A stretch of 64,000 bases of DNA from Oreohelix idahoensis (taxonomy: Eukaryota; Mollusca; Gastropoda; Stylommatophora; Oreohelicidae): positions 149,749-213,748 of the forward strand of contig JAMPIV010013740.1 in NCBI GenBank assembly GCA_024509875.1, given 5' to 3'. Both the position numbers and the translations under genes were made by a program. Under the pieces are notes generated by a model, which saw only the letters and a list, made by a program, of their open reading frames with translations, searched no databases and was not told where the DNA came from. Every line of letters begins with the position of its first letter. Position 1 is the first letter of the stretch. Below, piece by piece: positions 1 through 11,621 of this stretch.

Positions 1-491
1 TTGGTTTTCTTTTGCAGTGGCTACTATTTTAGTGGCAGCCGTATGAGCTAAACTGATTTTATGTTCATGAATATTGATACGTAGTGAAGTCATTTGATCC
101 TTTTTATTTTCACCGAAGTAAGAAATTTGAACATTTGCCCATGGCTTTGAAATGTTCATACCTTGTTTGTTTCTTTCCGGTCCCAAACTACCCACTTCCT
201 TGCATATTTTACAGCCAAGATGTTTATTTTTCACCAACAACCACTCATTCTTCTCACAAAATTCAGCTTTTCTTATCTAGTCCTACAGTCGGGCAGATCT
301 TCCTGTGCTTCTGTCTTCGCCGTTGCAACAAACACGTGTTCGATTTCTCCAGGTTCTGGTTCTCTTTCATCTGCAGTATCCATTGGAAAAGAATTTGCTT
401 CCGCGGCATCACACTTAGATTCATTGCTCGCAAGTTTCAATTTTTTAGCTGCGGGAGTGGAAGAGAAAAATTGCATAATTTTACAATTCAT
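1..491 (-). pseudogene. hAT-transposase-like / KIAA1586-ZMYM-type zinc-finger protein, 5' end, frameshifted and cut by window edge
   Basis: The minus strand starts at an ATG at 491 with MNCKIMQFFSSTPAAKKLK, a basic opening typical of this hAT-derived family, and stays open to 273. Just past a stop near 271, another frame stays open to position 1. It reads EFCEKNEWLLVKNKHLGCK, then ICKEVGSLG, then WANVQISYFG, and ends near HEHKISLAHTAA. The W-(L/V)VK-x3-LGC-x2-C pattern followed by a distal H-x-x-S-x-x-H is the TTF-type zinc-finger domain of hAT transposases and domesticated KIAA1586-like proteins. The two parts are too close for an intron, so I infer a one-base indel. The catalytic domain would lie left of the window. 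It could be a decayed transposon or a domesticated gene with an assembly error. Family seen with good confidence; status inferred. Confidence 0.62.
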
Positions 492-539
492 GGCGTAAAA
501 TTATTACGAAACACATTCACACACGTTGTAAAAAGTTGA

Positions 540-705
540 GTCGCATCATGTGGATAGAGTCAAGTCGGAAACAGGAAGCTTCCTATCACTTCCGGTGAAA
601 AGAGGATATCCTATAATTGACTATCGATTCTAATCGATAATGTAGCCTGTCACACGGAAATAATGCAAACTTCGAGCTACAGTGTCTACAGCAGAAGATG
701 GCAGC
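540..705. promoter_or_regulatory. Candidate promoter with ETS/GABP and YY1-like sites
   Basis: Upstream of the minus-strand ATG at 491 lie an ETS-type core CACTTCCGG near 589-597, a palindromic TCGAT...ATCGAT segment near 625-640, and a YY1-like CAGAAGATGGCAG near 691-703. Such sites are common in TATA-less animal promoters. Function is inferred only from motifs and position. Confidence 0.3.
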
Positions 706-988
<283 letters not shown>

Positions 989-989
989 C

Positions 990-1350
990 TTCTTCTTCTT
1001 TGATCCTTAACCGCCGACCGTCAAAGCAGTCAGTGGCCATCACGCCTTGTGGCGTCTTGTAGGGCAACAACAAATTGATTCTACTTTGCTCGGTCGGCGG
1101 CCATCCTTCGTACAGTGCCCCAACTCTGGTTCATTCTTTGCATCTCAGCCTCCACAGTCCTCCGCCAAGTTGTTTTTGGTCGGCCTCTCTTTCCTTTTCC
1201 TTCAGGGGTCCATAGCATAGCTGTTCTTGTGATGACATCCGAGGTCTCTTCTGAGGACATGGCCAACCCAGCTCCAGCGTCTGCCAGTTATGATGGTGTG
1301 CATGTCCTCTTGCTTGCTTCGTGTAAACAGATCTTGGTTGGTGATGGTAT
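990..1350 (-). pseudogene. LINE-a: non-LTR retrotransposon, C-terminal end of ORF2
   Basis: The minus strand encodes a peptide with [18 protein letters not shown] followed by [15 protein letters not shown]. This is the conserved C-terminal tail that follows reverse transcriptase in many animal LINEs (pattern GKRGRPxTTWRRTxExE...W...A.DRxxW). Only the last ~100 codons and a short 3' flank remain, as expected of a 5'-truncated copy. A second, similar copy lies at 37425-37745 in the same orientation. The fragment abuts TA microsatellites on both sides, which may have grown from its ends. The LINE clade cannot be set from this tail alone. Confidence 0.7.
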
Positions 1351-1360
1351 TCGGCCAAAA

Positions 1361-1474
<114 letters not shown>

Positions 1475-1564
1475 TCTTTGGCTCACAACAGCCAATGTAA
1501 CCCACTTGGCTTAAGAAGGAAAACATCAGCTCCCCACCCAGCTTTACGGCAAGATTGGACCAAA

Positions 1565-1880
1565 AAGTAACTTCTTCTTCTTCCTCGTTCATCCTGAAAA
1601 GGACGTTGGTTGCGTTGTGTCTGTTTACAGCAGAACTGCGATATCTGCGCCTTTCGGCCGGCACATCCGAATTCAGCACGGCATTTTTTTGGGACCGGGT
1701 TTGCCTTCCCTCTTCGATCCCTACTCTCTCAGCCAGACTGCAGTGATGCAGCCTGTTTCCAGGACCACCACGTGGAGGTGAATTAGGGTCTTGGTCAGCT
1801 CTGATTCGCTGACCCTGACGCAAGCAGTCAAGCTATGGGTCGCTGACTGCATTCTCTATAGCTGTGTCTTTGGGTCCCAA
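1565..1880 (-). repeat. Probable LINE 3' end with (GAA)n tail
   Basis: On the minus strand the segment ends in a GAA-rich tract (plus strand TTCTTCTTCTTCC at 1570-1583), resembling the GAA-tailed LINE ends at 44292 and 59330. The preceding sequence is open on the minus strand but no domain is recognised. The repeat nature is inferred. Confidence 0.35.
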
Positions 1881-2060
1881 AAAGTAACATGACAGCGATA
1901 TTTTAATGTCCGCCTATGGCAAGACAAAACAAACGGATCTCTCGCCACTAAAAACCTGCTTGGAAACTTACTTCCTATTGAAAGAAATCTTTATTTTATC
2001 AAGTTAAAAAAATAAGCATTGTTGCCCTGTTACATTTCTACCCTGCTGAAATAAAAAAAC
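1881..2060. other. Non-coding spacer
   Basis: Nothing recognised between the LINE-like tail and the SINE-C tail fragment. Confidence 0.35.
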
Positions 2061-2067
2061 TGAAATT

Positions 2068-2140
2068 TGTATGGTGAAGTCTCTAACACATTACTTCCCT
2101 ACAGCAGTAACTGCTACGGGACTATTTTGCCTTTTTTTTT
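2068..2140 (+). repeat. SINE-C 3' tail fragment
   Basis: Starts ATGGTGAAGTCTCTAACAC and continues with the TACGGCAGTA-like and GCTACGGGA blocks seen at the 3' end of the SINE-C copy at 35651, then a T-rich tail. Confidence 0.5.
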
Positions 2141-2287
2141 TAACTTCCTACAAAGAAAGAGACCCCACCCCCTTATATATACATACATATATACACATAT
2201 ATATTACAAAGCAGACACACGCATAGACATTCAGAATATTGATCAGGATAACAGATTACAGAACATACTGGGTACTCTGGCTCCAAC

Positions 2288-2352
2288 AAATTGGTCAAAT
2301 CATAAACTTCTAAATTGGTCAAATCATAAACTTCTAAATTTGTCAAATCATA
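2288..2352 (+). repeat. 24-bp tandem repeat, about 3 copies
   Basis: The unit AAATTGGTCAAATCATAAAC plus TTCT is repeated almost exactly; the third copy is partial. Confidence 0.85.
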
Positions 2353-2455
2353 ACGTTCTACTGTACAGCACTTAGCAGTCGCACGAGAACAATTACGGGT
2401 GAAATTAAAGCTGACACCGAGGGACAAACTTTGCTCCGAAGAAAAAAAAAAATGA

Positions 2456-2765
2456 AGCTTACTTACTTACTTACTTAGTCGTTCCTCTTCTCCCGTGAGA
2501 TGCAGAGGTTTGGAAGAGAGCGCCATACTATCCTAACGGCTATCTTCCTCTTGGTCTGGTTCCATTCTAGTCCTCTGTCCTTGAGAGATTGTCTGATGTT
2601 GTCCTCCAAGCGGACTCTGGGTCATCCTGGAGGTCTGGATCCCTGGCTCTTAGTTTCCCATGCTTGTCGTGGTAGCTGATCTTCTCCCATTCTGCGGACA
2701 TGCCCAAACCATCTTCGTTGGGACTGTTCTACTTGGGTCTGCAGGGATTGGGTTTTTAGGCCTTG
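2456..2765 (-). pseudogene. LINE-f 3' fragment with (AAGT)n tail
   Basis: Translation of the minus strand gives, with disruptions, a LINE C-terminal tail: a Pro/Gly/Arg-rich PPGRPR-like stretch, then W-x-D-N-I-R-Q and LEWNQTKRKIA. After the stop the minus strand ends in a short AAGT repeat (plus strand TTAC repeats at 2460-2478), the usual microsatellite 3' tail of such elements. Only the last ~100 codons are present. The copy is old and broken by indels. Confidence 0.55.
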
Positions 2766-3089
2766 GCGTATCGTCTAGTAGCGGACCTCGTCTCTTCTGA
2801 GAAAAATGAAACGACAACCGTAATCAACCATAAAGTAAGTGGTACAAACATATCGTTAGATGATCGTTTTCCATTTCATTATTTTCTTTCCGCACACATT
2901 ATATTTTCTGTTTCAAGTAATTGTTTTCTACATTGTGCTGAACCTTACTGCACATACAACTCCATAGCATTCAGAATAAATACTGCATGTACGCTTGCGT
3001 GATGTTAAACAGGCGATTTCACTTTGCTGGTTTTAGTAACGATTAAGTCACCCGCCTAAATTTGGCGTGAAATATTTATGTTGTGCTCT

Positions 3090-3790
3090 ACTGGTGTAGG
3101 AGATCATGTCTCTCCACAACTTCCTGTCTCCAGTAAAATTTATCAATTTTGTTGTTGACCTTCAATGTCACAATGTCAAACTGTCCAGTATTTGCTGTCT
3201 TTGTCTGTCTCTATTTCTTTTTTCTTTACTCTCACCTGCTATTACGATACATTGCAACTTTCCTTTTCTCATAACATGCCCCCCAAAAAAGTGGATTGCT
3301 TCGTTCTAACTTGTGAAATAAGTTTACTTTGCTCATTGGCCTCTTTCGGGACATCCTTTTTACTCTTTTTTGTTGTCCATTGTATTTTTAACATTCTTCT
3401 GTAAAGCCAAACTCCTGTGGCCTCTAGCGCGTTCCCTACTTGTTTACTAACTGACCATGACTCACTCCCATACGTCAGGATTGGGTCTATATAGCACTGA
3501 AGAACTCTCTTCCTACATTGACAAAGAACCGTTGCATAAAATACTCTTCATTTTATAGAATTCTGTTTTTGCCTGAGCTATTCTGCTCTTCACTTCTCAG
3601 ATACATCTTCCATCCGTTGTTATTAATGTGCCCAGGTCTTTCAATTCAATGACCTCTTTTAAGGCTGTTCCATTTACTTCCATATTACTGACCATAAGTA
3701 ATGATAAATTTGACTGCAAAGATCCAATGAATTTGAAATGGAACGGAAAGCAATGAAATGGCCTTGGAGAATTAATTGCCAGCACCAGGA
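3090..3790 (-). pseudogene. LINE-g: reverse transcriptase C-terminal fragment, degenerate
   Basis: On the minus strand 3597-3785 reads ...VIELKDLGTLITTDGRCI, and the next frame continues SEVKSRIAQAKTEFYKMK. This is the conserved segment after the RT palm (YLGxLITxDGRCxxEVxxRIAxAK) of LINE ORF2. Weaker matches (SILCNGSLSM, ETGDRKLW) continue toward 3100 with frameshifts. It is an old, 5'-truncated, non-functional copy. Confidence 0.65.
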
Positions 3791-3799
3791 TATGCTGCA

Positions 3800-5105
3800 G
3801 AAAGAGCGCAAACTAATTATTTCCCATCGCGTTTTGCGGTCTACTTATTTGTAAAGCTATAATATTAGATAATATGGGAACAAAAACATGGCCTCGAAAT
3901 TGAAGCCCTATGCGTAGGGCTTAAGTGAAGTGCCCTTAATTGTTGTCTTATTTAGATGAATTTCGAACTTAGTCGACAATATTCTAAATACGAAAATAGA
4001 TCACATTCAGTCCAGTAGTTCTTTAACTGTTTTCCTGCAACAGGCGGACAGACAGACGAAGGGAAATTAATAGCATTTTTGCAACTTTCAGCAAAGAACG
4101 CAAAGATAAATAAACACGTACGGGAAAAAACACGTTTTAAGCTACATTTCTATTTTAATGTACTAAAAATAGAAAAGTTGTGTGATCCTGTTTACAATTT
4201 TTTGTAGTTCACCTAGTTCTGTGATCTTGTTCACAATTTTGTATACAACGCTAATATCAAATTCAGTTTTTAAAAATGTTTAATAAAATTGACATTGTAC
4301 TATCGTGGTCTCCCTTGCATTAACATACTTAACTGAGTTTCCGACAGGATCCACTTAGAAAGTAATGTTTTGTTATATTAGTATGGATCTCCATTTCATC
4401 CAAGTTCGATAACCTATGCTCCAAGAAACAAACTTAAAAGAGCAGGTTAGCATTAACTGCCCGGAATACAAATGCTACGCACATCCAAGTGGGTCAGGTA
4501 GACGAGGGCAAGCTACGATTCTATAGGCCTTCAAGATCATAACAACCCCATACATACACTGCGTCAAAATTCCAGAAAACGGACAACTAGAACACCTTTC
4601 GTCCAACAACCCTGATGGAATGAGACGTTGGAGATAGCATGATTTGAAAAGCAAAGGACAACCAATGAAGGGCGGAGAGCACAAAAGAGATATATGAGGA
4701 ATGATTTACTGGTTAAATAGAAGGAGGAATAAAAAAATCAAGCCATCAGTAGATTTAAAACCTTGGCAAAGGAGGCCAATGATACAGTACAGGAGGCTTT
4801 CGTGACACAGGTGGGCACGGAAAAAAAACTCTACATAAAATATGGTCCTAACACAGAAGAATGAATATGAAAAATACAAGACAACCCATCCCCAACATTA
4901 ACAGTTCGACAGGAATAAGCCTAAAGCATTATTCGATCGATATTTGGCCCAAACAGATAAAGGAGACAGAGTTGCCCGTCTAAAAATTAAGGACCATGTT
5001 TTGGAGAATGACATATGATGTGAGTTATATTTCTACCTCATTTCTGAAGAAGGTGTTGTGCACACGTTAGAAACCAGTAGAAACACTGCCCCGGGCCTTG
5101 ATGAT
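3800..5105. other. Unannotated AT-rich flank left of LTR element E1
   Basis: No open frame of note, no splice-flanked exon and no repeat shared with the rest of the window was recognised. The LTR element begins abruptly at 5106. Confidence 0.4.
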
Positions 5106-7646
5106 TGTCACGTTGGTCTTTATATCATTAAATTGCCTACATCTTCTTCCTATTCTCTCACCCGCATCCTTTATTTTATTATCTTTCCTTACTTGTTTTT
5201 CCTGTATTTTTCGCATCACTCGTTTGCGAAAAATATTTTCTTCAGTATTCTCAAACTTTACCGGGGTTTTTTTCTCATACTGGGATACGTAATTCTATTA
5301 CTTAGATGTCAGTAGACGAAAGGTGTGATTATGTTTCATACCCAGACTAAAGAGTAGACTTTTGGTCTACCATTTTTCACCTGACACTAGCGTAAGGTGT
5401 CAAACCCGGCATCCTCACAGTGCAGGAACGAGACAGCTGTCTACAGTTTGCAGAAACGCATGAGGTTTTTCGTTAGAAAAACCTGGCGTAGCGTGAAAAA
5501 TCGTTCCGCACCGCAGACAGGCTGTCTGGGATTTGAAGCTGACACGCGTACATCTCGGTCAGTAGGTGGCAGTTACGACACGCGTTAAGCTGACGTAAAT
5601 GTTGGGAGTAGGAGAGATAATTTCGCTTGGCGAAATAAGTTGGGGCCCTTTGTCTGATTTTAAGATATTGGCCCGAGTTTGAAACTTTATTTTCATTCTC
5701 ACTCAGTAACTTCGCAGTAAAGACAGAACTAGCTTTCGTTCGATTTCTAAATAATCTCTGTTAATAGAGATGGCCTTTAGTTTGGTCGAAGTGGTTTAAG
5801 TTTTTAGTACTTCTGTGTTTGAGGTAAAACGGTATATACTATATTCTAGTATTGTGTGTAGGGTTTAAAGCGTTTAATCGCTTAGCTATTTCCCTAGTTA
5901 GATTTGGTGCAGAGCAATTAATTTATAGTTTGTATTATTTTTCTAGTGACGCATACAGTGGAAAGCAGAATAAACTATATCTTTAGCTTACTAAACAAGT
6001 AGCTATAAGGAATTTAATTTAACGGCTAATACTCAGTCGAAACTGTTTTAATAACAAACTTATAAATGCTAGACGCGACATCAGTGAATATTGACGGAAT
6101 ACGAAGATACTCCTAATTCCTGATGATTGATTGTTATATAACTTATTTCACGGGAAGTTTTAAATATAAGTCAAGCTGTAGGCTTGTCGTGTAAAATGTA
6201 AGTTATATTGAGTACATATATGTAAATTATTTGATATGTGTTCTTTCCATTTTATATAGCGAAACGGTGGTACCCAACTTGCCAGCGTTTAGTAAAGAGA
6301 CATCTTTGAGAGAAGCATAGACAGTTCCTATCTTTAACCACGTGGGTTTTTTTGTTTCAAGTAACACTGGTCTGACAGTGCATATGCCATCAGAGAGAGA
6401 CAGTAATAGCAATCCTACTAACGGTTTCTAAAGACTAGAAATATATATTGGGCTTTTGAGCCAGTTCGTATTGCTTCACAAATTTAAATGTACATGCTGC
6501 CTGGCGGCGAGAAAAATTACAAGAATAACATTAACATTCCGACAGAGATTGTGACTAGTATTGTGGTGACCACATATAGTACCTTCCTGAAAGAAGACAC
6601 CGATCTGACATTCTTAAATCCTAGAATCCAAAGCTAATGACATTGTGCTCTGCTAACTTTCGTGCCTGGACAAATTTCACGTGACTTAATCAGACATTCG
6701 AAAAAAATTAGAACACCCAAGGAATCGTTCCCTGAGACAGAGAGTTCAGTACGTCTTTTGGAACTGGGGATTTCTTGGTCGATGACTGCATTTTCGGGTC
6801 TGTGTGAAGGTCCTAGAATTATTATGTTCCCAGAGGCAGCGAGCAAAGTTGTGAGTATATATGTGTGAGCAAGGCCATGGCTGAATAAATGAGAGTACAC
6901 AGGTCAGAGTGTTATTTTACCGGTGTATTATTGTCACCCATTTGCTGTCTTAACTTTTTTTAATCTGCAGGATTTGTTACAAATGCTAGAGTTTCTTTTT
7001 TCTTAGGCTAAATCAGATTTATCCAACTCTGTTCATACATTTACGAGAAAGAAAGAAACCTCTTAGACTCAACCTTACGTATCTATAACTCTTTGGGCCA
7101 TCATCTGTTCTCTTAACGGGGCTGTGGGCTAAACCTAGAGTAAGATTTTACGGGCTATCATCCTTGTAGCATTTTCTTTTCTTGAATTTTTATGACTATT
7201 TGTATATGTTTTTCCTTGATGTATTTCTTTGGTGTTGTGAGAAGATTTTTTTTGATGATAATAATAAAAATCTCTCTTGAACTAATCAGTGCGTTGGTCA
7301 GCTCGTTCAAAAATAATATATATAATCATTGTTATAGATTTCCCACGTCTGTGTGTTTAACTGTCGTCACGTGTATGTGCGTGTCCGTGAGTAGATAGAC
7401 ATATATGTAATATATATATCTGTGTTTAGACTGTCTGACGCCTTTAAAGCTGTCGTAGAGGATAGGTGAAAGAGAGAAGATTTTCCTCGATTTTTTTTTC
7501 AGAGACAGCCTCTATATCACCTTCTATCATCTCACTCGTGGAATCTATTTCATTTTACTAACTCTCACCATGACTATCACCTATTCTAACCTATTCAGAA
7601 GGGACCAACCCCTAGTCTTAATTCTCCTATCCAAAAATCTACGATA
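5106..7646 (+). repeat. E1 5' LTR (LTR-A)
   Basis: It starts TGTCACGT after GATGAT and ends AATCTACGATA, a one-base change from the ACGACA end of the other copies. Length is 2541 bp. Order and sequence match the 3' LTR and the solo LTR at 31343 over most of their length, but the first ~500 bp differ in a patchy way, pointing to mosaic LTR history. Confidence 0.85.
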
Positions 7647-7740
7647 AATGGGGTCTCGCCCGACGGATTTTTGAACTTAGAATAGGAAGACGAGTACGAC
7701 AAATGTGGTCTCGTCTATTTGGATTTTGAACTTAAGATTC
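7647..7740 (+). other. E1 primer-binding-site region, tandemly duplicated
   Basis: Two bases after the LTR a TGG-starting PBS candidate (TGGGGTCTCGCCCGACGG) begins. A similar block, ACGACAAATGTGGTCTCGTC, recurs 55 bp later at 7696, including an LTR-end-like ACGACA. The tRNA primer cannot be named with confidence. Confidence 0.45.
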
Positions 7741-8398
7741 TTTATTCTGAAATAGAGTAAGAGCGTGATGTCTTGTGAGTTGTTATATCTTTAAATAATT
7801 TATCCCCTAGACTAACGATCTGTTTACGGGCGTGCTGACCACACAGACTGATAAGTTTTTTTTCCACAGCATTAAGAAATAATATACATTTCAGTTACAG
7901 GTTGATTGTCGGAATATATGTTAATTGTTGATTTGTAATACTAAACGCTGGTAAAGTTTTGTGAGTGTATAACATTCACAGGGTTTTGAAGAAGTAGGTG
8001 TTTGAGCAAAAGCTAAGGAGTGCGTTTCTGACTATTTGTCCAGATTAATTGCCTCCCTTACCCTAACTGTCTTCAGGGGTGAAACTTATAGTGGATTAAA
8101 AATTAAGGTTTTTTTTCTACTTAAAATTTTTGCAATAATAATTTTGGTTTCCACTGTAGCAACTTATTTTTCAGTGAGTAAATCTTAACTACCATTTATT
8201 TGGCGTTGTCGTGTTTTGCATTAGGTGCTTTATTGCCGATTAATAGCAGCGATAGTTAGATTTTTATTTTGGAGTAGGTATCCCAGGGTTAAGGATATCA
8301 TCTCTTGAATTTTTGGAAATTTTTTCTCGTACGTGGTAGGAGCCAGTGTATCCGTTTTCCTATTTTCTTTCTCCACTAGTCTCAGTCACTGACATAAT
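7741..8398 (+). other. E1 leader, no ORF
   Basis: AT-rich internal leader between the PBS region and the first E1 ORF. No conserved feature seen. Confidence 0.5.
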
Positions 8399-8848
8399 AT
8401 GGCCGAGAGGGCAAAGCTTAGACAACTCCTCAGGGACGAAGCGAGAGAGGAGGGACTGGAAGGAGAGGAAGCGAAAGCATTTGTCAGAGACGAACTTGAG
8501 AGATATGATGCGGAGAGGAAAGCAGCTGAAGCCAAAGAGGAAAAAGAAGAAGCTAGGAGGAAAGAAGCGGAAGACCGTCTATTACAGCAGAAGAAGATTG
8601 AGGAAGAAATTGAAATTCGCAGGGCGAACGAAAGAGAGAAGGAGAGACAGCATGAGGAACGAGAGAAGGAGAGACAGCATGAGGAACGAGAGAAGGAGAG
8701 ACAGCATGAGGAAAGAGAAAATGAGCAACGACGACAGCATGAGCTGGCTCTTAAAACTCTAGAATTCCAAAGTCGTGGTGTTGCCTCAACCTCCAGCAAT
8801 GGAGAGTCGTCTCCTCATTCTTCCTTAACTGACCCTGCTAACACTTAA
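8399..8848 (+). CDS. E1 ORF1: Glu/Lys/Arg-rich coiled-coil protein upstream of Gag
   Basis: A 149-residue highly charged protein. Residues ~1-45 are an acidic helix-like region (ERAKLRQLLRDEAREEG), residues ~45-125 form a long predicted coiled coil with three copies of EREKERQHE, and the tail is Ser/Thr-rich. The ATG follows a stop in the same region, and the next ORF (Gag) starts 18 bp after the TAA. E2 carries a counterpart at the same place, with the same acidic start, charged repeats and Ser-rich tail, so it is a conserved element gene and not a chance ORF. It may be an assembly or RNA-binding partner of Gag; that role is inference. No enzymatic motif is visible. Confidence 0.75.
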   Translation: MAERAKLRQLLRDEAREEGLEGEEAKAFVRDELERYDAERKAAEAKEEKEEARRKEAEDRLLQQKKIEEEIEIRRANEREKERQHEEREKERQHEEREKERQHEERENEQRRQHELALKTLEFQSRGVASTSSNGESSPHSSLTDPANT

Positions 8849-8866
8849 TCTCTTCAACTCAACGCT

Positions 8867-9690
8867 ATGTCTTTCACTCTTGAGTCTTTCCCTTGTCCAA
8901 ATGAGAAGATTGACACATGGTTAGAAAAATTTGAGAAAATTGCAACTCTGTACGGTTTAGAGAGGTCGCGTTGGAACATGAAGCTTTCTCAGGCGCTGAA
9001 AAGCAGTGCGTATGATGTTTACGCCAAACTGAAAAGCAGCCAACAAGACAACTATGATCTGTTGAAGAAAGCGTTACTGGAGCGCTTTGAAATGAACGCT
9101 CGCAAGTTTTTGCAACTGTTTCGCAACAGCCGGAAAGAGAATTCTGAAACTTTTCAGCAGTTCTCGTCTCGTTTGAAGGGTTATCTGACAAAAAGCCTAG
9201 AGCTCTCGCAGCTCCCCTTTACCTACGAAGGTCTTGAGGAATTTGTTTTAACAGAACAAATAAAGAACACATTGTCTGCTGATACCCGGAGATTTCTCGC
9301 TGAGCAGGGGGCAGAAAAACTTGAAGACATTTTGGAAAAGTCTGAGCGTTATCACAATGCGCTGGCTGAACTACCGGCCATAAAGCGGAAACCGACAGAG
9401 GAGCATTTTCGAAAACATAACCTAGAGCAATCTTCTCAGGCTTCTAACCTAAATAACCACAGAGAAACTGGACCTCAAAACCCCCCTCCTGAAAAATCCA
9501 AGTTCTACAAAAACAAGTACCTCAACCACCCCAAACAGTCTGATCAACCCGACCGCCCTACATGGCAGCGTGGCCAGAAAGGTCAAGGTGGCAAAGGGAG
9601 AACCCCTGAGCACGGGACATATGATCAGACCGAGCACACCGAGCCGAAACGCATCGGATGCTTATTAACAGTCTCGCAAGGCGGAATTAT
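8867..9690 (+). CDS. E1 Gag capsid-like protein
   Basis: Starts MSFTLESFPCPNEKIDTWL and matches the E2 Gag in order: W-LEKFEKIATLYGLERSRW, KLSQALKSSAYDVY, a QDNYDLLKKALLERF block, the FQQFSSRL block and FLAEQGAEKLEDI. This is the retrotransposon Gag/SCAN-like capsid fold, residues ~10-175. A basic Pro/Gln/Gly-rich tail follows. The CX2CX4HX4C zinc knuckle present in E2 is not visible. The open frame runs to 9817, but from about 9690 the protease is read in another frame, so the tail past there is a shadow. Starts 18 bp after ORF1. Confidence 0.75.
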
Positions 9691-11494
9691 TGACAGTGAT
9701 TCCCAACCTGTTGGGGATAGACCCTCAACGCGAGGTTATTTTGAACGGTTCTCAAAGTCTTTGTTTATTCGACACGGGGCTTTTTTACGATTGCATTGTT
9801 GCCAGAAACAAGGTTAAACCCGGTCAAGAGACAGGAGAGACCGTCAAACTTTGTGGAGTTTCTAAGAGTGAGGCACCTACAGCGCTTCCCATTGCATTGG
9901 TGGAGATACACTCTGACTTTGTCAGAGGCGTGATCAAAGCGGCTGTTATGGATGATCCCATCTACCCAGTCATACTTGGCGGGAGATACGTGTGTATTGG
10001 GAAACCGGAAGAGCCGATTGTGGCAGCAGTAACTACAAGAGGGCAAACCAACAAGGAACGGGAGCCTGCACCTAATTTGTTACCTATGGAACTTAAAGAA
10101 GCGCAATACAAGGACCCTACTTTGGCACCTTGCTTTAGGAAACTGCCCATGGCTAAGGAACCCAGACAGCACGGGGACATTTTTTCTGAGGATGGCGTAC
10201 TTTATCGGAGAACGGGCAAGCCTGACCAAGGTTACAACCAGCTCCTAGTACCGAAACAGTACAGAAGCCAAATCCTAGAAATGGGGCACTCTCTTCCCTT
10301 CAGCGGACATATGGGACAGAACGCCACAAACCAACGTATAACCACTCATTATTGGTGGCCAGGAGTAAACACTGATATTATCAGGTACGTCAAATCCTGT
10401 GCCCAGTGCCAACGTGTACCACCGAAGCAACGGACACCCCAGTCCACATGGGTGAAATGCCAATAGTGGGAACACCATTCGAACGGGTTGTGATCGACAT
10501 TTTAGGACCCTTAGAAAGGACTAAAAGAAGGAACAGGTTTATCCTGACCTTAGTCGATACATGCACTTTATGGGCAGAAGCTATCCCGCTAACATGCGCA
10601 GATGCCAAGCATGTCGCAGAAGCCCTCGTGCAGATTTTCACTCGGTTGGGATTCCCTCAACAAGTGTTGACGGATAACGGATCCCCATACCGAAACCTGT
10701 TGATGGATGAGATCGTGAAGATCTTGAGGACCCAGCACATCCACACTAAGCCATATACTCCGGCCGGAAATGGGCTCGTGGAACGTGCTAATGGAAACCT
10801 CAACATGATGCTAAGTAAACTGGCACAAGTGAAACCTGAAGATTGGGATCTTTGTATTCCTGCAGCATTATTTGGCTACAGAGAATCTCCTCATACTTCC
10901 ACAGGATTTCCGCCAGCTACGCTCTTATTCGGCAGACCCATTAAGGGCCCGCTTGAAGCCTTACTTCAGTCTCTGACAGATGAGAAGGCTGATGAGACAG
11001 TTGTCTCAGCCAGTAAATATGTGTCGGTTTTAAAGGAAAGGTTGAAACTAGGGTGGGACCTAGCAACGACTAACTTTAAGCGAGCTCGCACAAAGCACGC
11101 TAACCGATACAGGAAAGTCGCGAAAGAGAGAAAACTGGAAGCAGGAGAGAAAGTTTTGGTGTTACTCCCTACCGAGAACAACCAACTGAAGATCGGATGG
11201 CAAGGGCCGTTTACCGTCCTGAAAAAGATTTCTAAGGCTAACTACCAGATATCTATTCAAGGAAAGGAGAAGGTTTTCCATTTAAATCTCTTAAAAAGAT
11301 ACTTGGAAAGACCAGTGCCAACCTCCGACCATCTCCTGACGATCGCCAGAGCAGACGAAGATGATGATAGTGGCAGGGATATTCCACCGCTATCACAAGA
11401 AATCTTTCAAAAATGTCAGAAGCGGCGACGCTCTTTCAAGCGCGCATGGGAGACATTCCAGAGGAAGGAAACTTTGGGGAGTAGACTTGAGTAG
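9690..11494 (+). pseudogene. E1 pol remnant: protease, H2C2 zinc finger, integrase, GPY module; frame-broken
   Basis: 9690-10466 encodes protease with CLFDTGLFYDC (active Asp in DTG) and PVILGGRYV (the ILG-like second motif), then the H2C2 zinc-binding region (GHSLPFSGHMG ... CAQC). At about 10440 the frame changes, and the integrase core continues to 11494 with VVIDILGPL, LTDNGSPY and GLVERANG. The second Asp and the Glu are 35 residues apart, so the DDE triad is intact. GWQGPFTVL marks the GPY/F module near 11200. The protein stops 40-50 residues later, and no RT or RNase H follows. The two frame changes and the missing domains make this copy non-functional. Confidence 0.8.
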
Positions 11495-11621
11495 GAATTG
11501 GAGAGAGATGGAGGGGGGAAGATGAGAGGGAAGAAGACAGACACCCCGAAGCTACGGTTATAGGAAATTTAATTCCATAACGTAGACATGGAGTGCTTCC
11601 ATATCTTAAGGGGGGACGTCC
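11495..11621 (+). other. E1 polypurine-rich 3' internal end
   Basis: A purine-rich stretch after the integrase stop, then AAGGGGGGACG at 11608-11618 just before the 3' LTR. This is the plus-strand primer tract. Three bases (TCC) separate it from the LTR start. Confidence 0.6.
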
